Shown here: piece by piece, positions 1 to 9,300 of the stretch
How positions within the stretch are numbered: the stretch's first letter is position 1
How the letters are laid out: every line of letters starts with the position of its first letter
DNA from: Pycnopodia helianthoides
Lineage: Eukaryota; Echinodermata; Asteroidea; Forcipulatida; Asteriidae
DNA: 64,000 bases
Direction: 5' to 3'
NCBI GenBank assembly: GCA_032158295.1
Contig: CM063246.1
Location: 7,183,589-7,247,588 of the forward strand
Program-made: the position numbers and the translations under genes
The notes under the pieces: model-generated
The model's input: only the letters and a program-made list of their open reading frames with translations
Databases searched by the model: none
Told to the model about the DNA's origin: nothing

Positions 1-2850
1 GTGTTTACAGTGTTTCTTGTTAAAAAGTACATTTAATCAAAACATTTATGAAAACGATTGGACATAAAACATTGCCCCGCTCAAAGAAAAAAAAAAAATT
101 TTGTAGTTTTTTATATTTTTTTTTTTTAAAAAAAAAATCTGTTATAAATATAAATCGAAAAAAAGTATTGTTTATAAAAAAAAAATTTTTAAAAGTTGGC
201 TTTAATCAAAAGAGAGTGTTGTGTTTCTCTAAACGATAAAAAGTGGGAAGTTTTTTTTTGTTTTTAATGCATCAAATTTAGTCTTTTTTTATGTGCATCA
301 TTGCAGATTGTTTGGGGTTTCGTTCATGCCCTCAGGGTTTTAAATTTGGGTTTTTGTATTTTCCCTGTGACAAAAGCATTTTTTGCATTTGGTTTATACC
401 CCTTTGTATCCCACATTGTATCAAAATCAGAGAAACTATCAAAAAACTTCAAAATACAGTTTCTTACCCCCACCCCCCCCACCTCTCCACAATTCTTTGT
501 GAAATCAACTTGGATTTTGGGGGCAACCCATACTGGGAATTCCTAATCAGGAAATGACAAACAAGTTCGGTAAAGAAATTTAAGGTCCCAAGCGGTTTAT
601 GTCTCATTCAAGTGTAATTGTAATGGACTTTTTTCACAAAAAAATTTTGGGATTTATAAATATACACATGTAGTGTAATATCCTTTTGGGGGGGGGGGTG
701 AGGGGTTTGTTTCATAAACCCTTTTAAAAGTGCCTGTAAATATGTCCACAAATTATTGAATAAAAAAATTCCTCTTCAAATGATTTAAACCGGAAACTCC
801 TAAAAGCTCATTTTCAATGTATCTAGTTTATTCCTGTAAAATTACTATAAAGGAACCGGTCTTCATGAAACCTATGTCCGCAAAAACATGGAAATTTTGA
901 TAATTAATTTTTTTTTTCAATTTTTTTTCCCCCTATTATTTATTTAGCCCCTTAGTAAACAAACAAAATATGTTTTGCGCGGTTTTCACAAAAGTAGGCA
1001 GGAACTTGTACTTTTCAAAACACTAAAGGTTCAATATTTATTTTGTTCATTTTTTTGACCAATTGAATACTGTCTGCCACACTTGCCATTTGGGAGTCAC
1101 TTGACATAAAAACTTATGGTGAGCATGTAAAAAACCTTGGGAGCGAAATATTCCCATACACTGTATAAACTATTTCAATTTTTGCCTGCTGTGGACAGGT
1201 CCATGTTTTTTGGTACACCCTCGGGGCAAAATGGGACCCTCGGCTTTCGCCTGGGTGCCGTTTTCCCCGAGGGTGTACAAAACCCATGGACCCGTCACGA
1301 GGTAACAATTGGTTTTTTTATACCTTGTCTTGAATTCCAGTAAATTTTCCTATCTAAAGGACTCAGTTTCATCGAAACGATTATAATCGCGATTTCCCTT
1401 TTCTGCACGAAAGTTGTACGACGCGCGCGTGCTTGAGAGGAGAGTGGTACTTTGGGTATTTTTTGCCCGCCAGTGGGTCGTTGTGCGCCAAAAAAAAATA
1501 CAGCATTCAAGACAAAAGGTATAAAAAAGGGACACTGACCCCCAAAAATTGGGTTTTTGCAACCGATTGTTGTGATGATGGTGTTAAAGGGGAATTGGGT
1601 CAATACAGGGTTAGAGCAAGTTCCCAGTGCGGTCCTTTTAGTCGACCATTGGTTGATTTCGTCTGGTACCCCGGATGTATTGAATGCATAGGTAACCATG
1701 AACATTGACCAGTGGTTGACAAATGGTTGCCACCCGAACTTGTCTTAGGGTTTTTTGTGAAGTACTTTTCTTTTTCTCGAAGTCAAAAACTTCATAACAT
1801 TCTCAGGGTTTTTCTGTACGGTATCAACTATTAATAATTACTTTTTTAAACCACCATGTTTTATTTTAAATGGGTTAATAAAAATGCTTGTTTACTTTCA
1901 AATTAAAAGGCAGTGCCCAGCAGCTGCAACAGCACACAAAAGGGTTTTAAAAAAATTACAATTACAATACGGTCTTCACCCTGTTTGAGTTTAATTCTCA
2001 CGGGCGATATTTTTTAATTTTTTTGCGGTCAATTTCAGCAACAACTTTTTAGATTCCGCATTTTGCCCTTATTTTTATCGAACCAAAAGGGGTTTTTTTT
2101 TTTGCTACATTGCTTCAATTTTGCTTTCGTTTCAAACGATTTTTTTTTCTCACTAGGTTCGTTTTTTAGTCATTCAAAATTTTTTTATTTTTTTTGACCT
2201 TTCTATTTTCAATGTCCCCCCCCATCCCCCCCCCCCCCCCCGGGTTTTTTCGAAACAATTAGTTGAAAAATATGGAAGCCCAATTTAAGCAAAACAAAAA
2301 AAGATAGTCACAGTTTGCAACAATGTAAAAAAATATTCAAAAATAGTGTTGGATTTGTGGGAAACAAGGCAACATATATTTATTTTATTTGAAAGTTTGC
2401 AGGAAATTTTAATTTGGTTACAACATCCGTTGACCATTGATTTTTTTGTTACATTTGGCTAATCTTATTTAACCATGTGAATACTAAGCTGCAGAAGTGA
2501 TTAATCCTTTTTCCGGTTGAATGCTGATGCAATGGAGCATTCATTTTCAAAAAAAAAACTGAATGAGCTAGGTGTTGATTTCAATGAGTTTTTTGTTGAA
2601 ATTGGCCGAGAAAATCTTTAGTATAAAAAAAATATTTTTTAAATGAATGAAAATTGAAATCAAATTTATTATAAATGTTATTTTACTTTTACGAAATTGA
2701 GCGGCAATGTATGGGGTGGCATTTGATAAGCGTTACTAAACTGCCGTTAAAATAAATTGTTCACTCGTTGTCGTATCTATATACAAATTTTAAATTTTTG
2801 AAAACAAGTTTTTACAAAAAATACTTGCGAGGTCATACATAGACTGAGAA
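1..2850. other. AT-rich, error-prone non-coding stretch; outer left arm of the fold-back
   Basis: No gene is visible. The sequence is very AT-rich and full of stretched homopolymers, for example long runs of t near 2100 and c near 2230. Its cleaner reverse-complement counterpart lies at about 28700-30960. Short reading frames here differ between the two copies, so none is believable. The stretch 1110-1320 corresponds to the clean hairpin element near 30112-30585 and is the poorer rendering of it. Confidence 0.6.
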
Positions 2851-3310
2851 ATGGCCCCGTTTCATTTAACTTATGCATCTAGGTTAAATGAAACAGGGCC
2901 ATGTCTCATCCCCTTTCTAAAAACATCTTTCAATGTACAATACATCATTGTTTTCCAGAAAATATCTAATTCACTCCCACTCACTTCTAGTTATCTGTAC
3001 AAATTTCATTACACTTTGGTGATTGTCTTTCAAATCAAATGTCAAACACGGGTTTTTTTTGTCCGTGGTTTTGTGTGCATTATAGTATAGTTAGAGCCAA
3101 TGCCCAAACTGAGGTTTGGAGAAGACCCATTTTGTTAACAACACAAGATTCATTTTGCACTCCTGTTTGTTTTTATCATCATTATTTCATACATATATAT
3201 TGTGCATTGAGTGTTAGGCTTTTAAACTGACCATAAAGTAATATAAATTAACCAAAGCAAAATTGTTTGAATTTTGCCAAATTGAAATGGGTTGGAGCTG
3301 TCTCATCCAC

Positions 3311-3698
3311 TTCAAGACACTGGACACCTTTGGTAATTGTCAAAGACCAGTCTTCTCACTTGGTGTATCTCAACATATGCACAAAATAACAAACCTGTGA
3401 AAATTTGAACTCAATTGGTTGTCGAAGTTGCGAGATAATAATGGAAGAAAAAACACCCTTGTCACACGAAGTTGTGTGCTTTCAGATGCTTGATTTCGAG
3501 AACTCAAGCGTGAGGTCTCAAAATCAATTCAAATATTTTACTGAGAAATTACTTCTTTCTCAAAAACTAGGTTACTTCAGAGGGAGCCATTTCTCACAAT
3601 GTTTTATACTATCAACAGCTCTCCATTGCTCATTACCAAGTAAGTTTTTATGCTGACAATTATTTTGAGTAATTACCAATAGTGTCCAGTGCCTTTAA
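3311..3698 (+). repeat. MITE, ACTGGACAC family, copy 1
   Basis: This roughly 390-bp element starts with AAGACACTGGACACC and ends with GTGTCCAGTGCCTTTAA, so the ends are inverted repeats. A TTAA lies at the right edge. Near-identical copies occur at 9393-9768 and, in reverse orientation as part of the fold-back arm, at 27829-28218. The recurring short reading frame inside it is the same in every copy and is not a gene. It is non-autonomous: no transposase is visible. Confidence 0.8.
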
Positions 3699-4039
3699 TG
3701 GCCATACCAAAGATTGTTTCAGTTTCTGGTCCTATTAAGTGACCACTTGCATCGACGCCACACGTGGCTACTGTCCGACCATAGTCTACCATTTTGGCCG
3801 TCAAAATTGTATGTCAAGATATATTGCGAGTCTAAACTGCCCGTGCATCGCCTAAAATGCACCCTGCACAGTAACACACAGGGAATCTGACTCCCAAAAT
3901 GGCACGAGCCAAGATTTATTGTGAGATGACAAAAGGCAAATTTGGGACAATATATACAATAACAAATTCACTCTTCATCCACAACTAAAACTGGCCAAAT
4001 CTTTAAGTTTACACACACCCCCATTCAAGTCGGCTTAGG

Positions 4040-4236
4040 CAACGTCTGAATGATTTGGCTTCGGGCAGTGGCTACGGCCGGAACGCCCAAAAGTCCTATT
4101 CTCCAATGTTGTCATTGCAGCCAACGGTCATTAGTCGTAGCCGAAGTCACTCGATTGGACAGGGCTTTAGTGAGTTTCTTCCCTCCCTTTTACCTCTGTG
4201 GACCCCGGCTGTGGTTCAAATCCCGCACCGGAGCCC
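4040..4236 (+). repeat. SINE-like body with tRNA B-box motif
   Basis: The motif GGTTCAAATCCCGC near 4213 resembles an RNA polymerase III B box and sits just before a tandemly duplicated tail. A reverse-complement copy is found at about 27290-27480 in the fold-back arm. I see no protein-coding content. Family assignment is uncertain, because the A box is not clear. Confidence 0.4.
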
Positions 4237-4530
4237 AACATGTGAATTGGGTTTCCAGCCCCTAACCCATTTTAATCTTGGGGTTTTTCTCCCCAAAATG
4301 ACATTTCTTCATCTTCTCTACACGTATCTTAAGTATCTTACAGTGCAAGGTTTCGTTACCCGTTAGATATAATACTAATCAACATGTGAATTAGGTTTCC
4401 AGTCCCTAACCCATTTTAATTTGGGGGTTTTTCTCCCCAAAATGACATTTCTTCATCGTCTTGACAAGTATCTTCACTGTTGATCTTACAGTGCAAGAAT
4501 TCGTTACCCATCAGATATAATACTAATCAA
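4237..4530 (+). repeat. Tandem duplication of a 144-bp unit
   Basis: Two adjacent units of about 144 bp both begin AACATGTGAATT, at 4237 and 4381. Each runs through a CCCTAACCCATTTT block and a TTTCTCCCCAAAATG block to a GATATAATACTAATCA end. They directly follow the SINE-like body, and a short (AAT)n tract follows them, so they look like a duplicated SINE tail. Confidence 0.75.
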
Positions 4531-4599
4531 TATGAATAATAATAATAATGCAGGCACATGCATTCATACCCATTGCAAGCGTTGGCTTTACTATTTTAG

Positions 4600-5130
4600 C
4601 CACGAGCAGATAAAGAGGTCAGAGGGAATCGTTTCTCCAAATGTTATACACTATCAACAGCTGCAGTGCTTTTTATCAAGTCAGTTTTTATTGCCATTAA
4701 TTTTTGGAGTAATTACCAACGGTAAACCCTCCCTTTATAAGTGTAAACATAGAGGTTCACAGATTTGTACATAACTTAGATTGTATAAAGATGGTCATGG
4801 GGGAAAACCCTCCCTTAAAATAGTTCCTTGAAATGCAAAGGGGCATTTTTAGGCATGATGGACACATCACTGGGCAGTATTTGGTTTGGGTAAGTTTGTC
4901 TGTATACACCCAAACCAAACAGTGCACTCCTATAGTGTCCGCCATTTCTCAAAAAGGCTAACAGTTTTTTCCGGAATGAGTAAAACAATTAGAGCCCAAT
5001 GACCGATTGAGCTTAAACTTTCACAGGTTTGTTTATGTCATGTATATGTTGGCTCCACATACAGTGTGGATACTGGTCTTTGACAATAACCACCGTTGTC
5101 CATGTGCTTTAGGGCATTCATACAGCTTAA
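4600..5130. repeat. Dispersed MITE fragments
   Basis: Blocks here recur elsewhere. The text around 4650-4740 (cagctgcagtgctt, gtaattaccaa) matches about 62215-62310. The block 4780-5130 is found again in reverse at about 26400-26760 in the fold-back arm. No coding capacity was recognised. Confidence 0.5.
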
Positions 5131-5483
5131 ATCCAAAGACAACTAATGCATACTTCAATTTTACAGGATAATTATACAGGATAATTATACAATTAATTGG
5201 TTAACAAACATTGTTACAATAGGCACTGTTTTAAAAATACAAAGGCACAAAGGTTTCCATGGTTACTGGAATCTTCACTGTGGGGTACAGAGTTCGGCCA
5301 GGGGCAACAGTTTAGAGATTTGTAAATCTGAAAATGTTGAGTCCGAGGATGCGAAGACGATGTTAGAAATGTTCTCAGAAGACTGTCAGAATGAAGAGGT
5401 GACAGCAGACTTTACCAGTTAAGCCAATAATAAATGGAAATAATGCCAATGCTCAGAACTGAAGTAAACGATGAAAAATTACC

Positions 5484-5690
5484 AGGGCCAAAATTTCATA
5501 GAGCTTCTTCAGCAGGAAATATTGCTGAACAGTTGCCTGCTAAGCAGAAATGAGCAGAATACCGGTCACAAGTTGCACATGTGACATGGTATTTGGTTGG
5601 TAACCTTATTCTGGTAAGCATACTTTTGTTGCGCTTAGCTATTTTTTGTGTGCTTAAGCAGCTCTATGAAATCGGGCCCTGGTACGTCTT
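5484..5690. repeat. MITE, GGGCCC/CATAGAGC family copy
   Basis: Terminal inverted repeats are formed by AATTTCATAGAGCTGC-like sequence at the left and its complement GCAGCTCTATGAAAT at the right, each next to a GGGCCC-like edge. The core contains the usual CTGCTAAGCAGAAATGAGCA and GGTAACC words. This is the commonest short repeat in the window. Confidence 0.75.
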
Positions 5691-5924
5691 GTGCCACCTA
5701 GCGTTTTACAGTCCCCCAACTGATAAGTATTAAGCCAGGGAAGGATTTCAGGAGAAAGTAATATTCTGCGTACCAGTGGTAAAAAATTGGGGGGGGGCAA
5801 AAGCAGGGGGAAAAGACATAACTTGAAAGGGGGCTTTTGATGTATCAGACCATTCATTAGTGCATTATTTTTATCATTTTGGGGCAAAGAGGGGGGGTGG
5901 TAAGGGTTCCAAGCGGGGTTCTTT

Positions 5925-6062
5925 TCAAAGGGACGGGAGGGGGAGTTTCAGGCCACTGCCTGATGTACCCGTCTTGGTTTCCCAAGACTGTCTAGATGAT
6001 CTGTGGCTGTGTTATCGCTACAATCTGTGGAGGCATTCTGGGCCTGTCTAAGGTTGGCAGCA
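5925..6062 (-). pseudogene. Degenerate duplicate of the SRCR-receptor tail exon
   Basis: Read on the minus strand, this block resembles the cytoplasmic-tail exon just upstream at 6314-6630. Shared words include CAGACAAGCCCAGAATGC-like sequence, a block encoding the GDN region, the GACAGT ... CAAGA stretch and CATCAGGCAG ... TGAAAC. It is shorter, lacks the stretch between those words and does not keep an open frame to a matching stop. It appears to be a decayed tandem duplicate of the terminal exon, lying in or after the 3' UTR. The fold-back arm repeats it near 25478-25600. Confidence 0.65.
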
Positions 6063-6313
6063 TGTCAAAAGACAGTGAAATAAGTTTAATTTCATACTTT
6101 TCAAATCAGGAAGTGAAAAAAAAAACCTTCCCAATAAAAACAATATTCACAACTGCTCATATGACAAACTTCCCTTCTGTTTTAATATTACTAAGCTAAA
6201 CAGAAAAAAAAAGCTTGTTGAAAATAATTCCTGTTTCTCATCGCATCATAAAAATGTCCAAAATTAATCATATAAAATAATTTACAAATTAAAAATAAAC
6301 ACTGTACACAATC

Positions 6314-9300
6314 TCAAACATGTGTGTCTGCCCGATGAAGCTTCATGACCTCATCGTAATCAGGAGGTGGGGTTTCAGACCGCTGCCTGATGTACACATC
6401 TTGGTTTTCCAGGACGGTGTGGTAGGAGGGCGGACTGTCTACATACTCCATGGGTGTGTTGTCGCCTCCCGCCGCGGCCGATGCATTCTGGGCTTGTCTG
6501 ATATGGGCAATGTGCCGGCGTAGGACATGTCTGTCCCACAGTTTGAGTGAACAGTAGATGAGACAGCTGATAACGATGAGGAGGGCTATCAGACCGTTGA
6601 TGAGCACAACGATTAGAGGTAGGAAGGAATCTGAGGAAGAAGGACAAACAAAGACATTTACTCTCCTAATCTTCAAAAAACTCCACTGACCAAATCCACC
6701 TGGGCCCAACCTCGTCCCCATGGTTTACTTTATTTTTCCAACCATGTTTACAATAGTAAACCCTGGGAAGGAAACTCCTTACTTGGACCCTGATTGGACA
6801 ACGACTTTACAATATTAGCATATGTTCCATATTCATAGTGTCTAGAAGAATTACACCGTATAGTTATTAAATCTTGTACCGGACCACGAGACTATGACGA
6901 ACATGTGAATTTCGAAAAGCAGCCAGACTATTCTAATTTGTATCTGTATCCAAACATTTTGGATATGCAAATGATCCAATACCAGGGCGAGAGAGCGGTC
7001 AAACTCGTCCTGCTCGACACACCCTGGGGACGAAGTTGACCTGGGCCCAACTTCATGGCTATGCTTACCATAGCTTCTGCGCTTGCAATCCCCATTCTTC
7101 GCTTACAGGACAAGTTTCATAGTGTAAGCAAAGAATTCCCAGGCACATGGAGTACGCGTGCACACAAGCAAAAATTCTCTGCTAAAAACCTGTGAAACAT
7201 GCTTGACGCAAGCGCGGAATTCCCAGAACTGTAAGCGACAATTCTTTGCTTACGGTAAGCAGAGCCATGAAATTAAGCCCTGGGCCCAATTTCATAGAGC
7301 TGCTTAAGCACAACAAGCAATGAAGCACAATAAAATCAATTAATCAAGGTACATGTCACAAGTACAATCTGTGACTGGTATCCTGCTTCTTTTTTTTTAA
7401 AGCTTAGCAGAGACTTGGTAAGCATAATTCTGTGCTTACGCAACTCTATGAAAGGGGGCCCAGTTTTTTTCATCTGGAATCAGCAGCTATTAAGGGAGAC
7501 AAGTGAATATTTTGAAGCAGTTGTAGTTGTAATTGGAGTTGGAGTTAGAGTTAGGGTTAGTGTTGCAGTTCCTCTTACCTGCCGTGTCTGGATTCGTTGT
7601 GACAGGGGGGTCTTTATTCTCATGGCACTGAACACCAGCGTCTTCACTGTGCTCACAGTTGTGACTCCCTATCCCTTGGTGGGCACAGTCCAAGAGATCC
7701 GTCTCGTTCCCTATACACTCGACGTCATCCAGGAGGATGGGCCCGCTGCCCTCACCAAAGTATGCTTGGAACACCACTGCGGCAGCCCTGTAGTACCCAA
7801 GCTGCCGGCACACCACGTCGGCGTCGGCGTAATCCCAGTTGTCGTCGCAGACGGTCCCCCATTGTCCCTCATATGAAATCTCAACTCGCCCCTCATGGGG
7901 GAAGAAACCGTCTTTCAGACGGACTAGGAAATCTGCAAAGAGTTTTTGAAATTCATTAACCCTCTTGCTGTCTGACCATTCAATACCATTCGAGTGGTTT
8001 TGAATGAAAGATAAACTATGCCAGCCTGAAATATGATACCATGAGGGAATGCATGTACACAGTATACAGTTAGTTCTGTGCACAGTTGTGCCACCGTACA
8101 CAACCCTGGTAGTCGAATGGTTTCAAAAGGTTGGTCAACTCACTGGAAAATGTTGCCAAGAGTCACTGACAGTAGGAGGGTTAAGACAGTCTTACATATG
8201 TACGCGATGACAGAAAAATCATTTTGGTGCAAAAGGTCATCATGAGTCGAGGTAGTGACTTCATGCAGTACATTTGTCGAACTTGATGTCAGGGAGTAGA
8301 TCGGATGAATATGAAATAGCTTGCGGGTCTCGGACCCCCCTTATTCTATACCCGGAACCTCTAAAATGTTGCAGTTAAGGTTTACAGACTCTGCGCACCA
8401 CCAGAAATTCAAAACTACAGGTTTGGACACAATGTGGACTATGTCTTTCTGTCTTTGGTGACTGCTTTACTTCTTTCAAGAAAATTTGAAGTCTCAAGGA
8501 GATTTAAAGAAAATCCTGAGACGTAAAGCTGAAGCTGTAGGTCCTGTGTAATGTGTAATGCACGTAAAAGTTTAGTTATGAAAATGTTTCGTTTTAGGTC
8601 CTAAAACCTGCTGAAAATGTTAACAGCAATGAGTTCGTCAAGACTTTGTAAACAAACGATTCATCACTTTGTGAAAGCGGTGACAAAAGGACTACAATTA
8701 CCAGCGATAGTCAAAGCTTAGTCTCAAACACTGGTCAATCTCCAAGTCACAATCACTTGACATGGACAAAATTCAAAGTGTACAGACACATTCTAAGATG
8801 GCCCGCTGGCAGGACTCACCTGGCACTACGGTAGGCTCGCTATCGCTGCACTCCACTACAGCCAGGCGATCTGAACCGCACTCGTCCACTGTCGCAAACT
8901 GTTGCTGGCATTCGGCCAGTGATCCCTCCGTCCCTTTACATACGATATTGCTGATGAGTATGGACTTAGCAAGCTTCTGGAAGTCCTCCGCAAGATCTAC
9001 AGGTAGAGCAAACTGAAAGCCAAGCTGTCTGCACGCAACCTTAGCAGCTGCAGCGTCCCATCCTTCACTGCATACAGACCACCAAGTTCCAAAGTAGTCG
9101 ACTTCAACTTGGCCTCTGCATGAACCTCCTTCAGGAGACAGACGAATAATTGCTCCTGTTTGGGACAAAACACAATAAACTTTAAAAATACTTTGTCCCT
9201 TACTCAAAGTTCTCCGCGGATGTGAAGTGTGCTTGTCATGTTAGAGACTGTAGCCATAAAAAAAAGGCCCAGAGGTGGAGTGTTGGTCACGAATATGCCG

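Noticed and set aside
7540..7566. Interstitial telomere
   Set aside because: Only two of the hexamers resemble TTAGGG; the rest are GTTGTA/GTTGGA variants.
7415..7876. 153-codon plus-strand frame across an SRCR exon
   Set aside because: It is the antisense shadow of the fourth SRCR exon, whose minus-strand frame has the cysteine pattern and splice sites.
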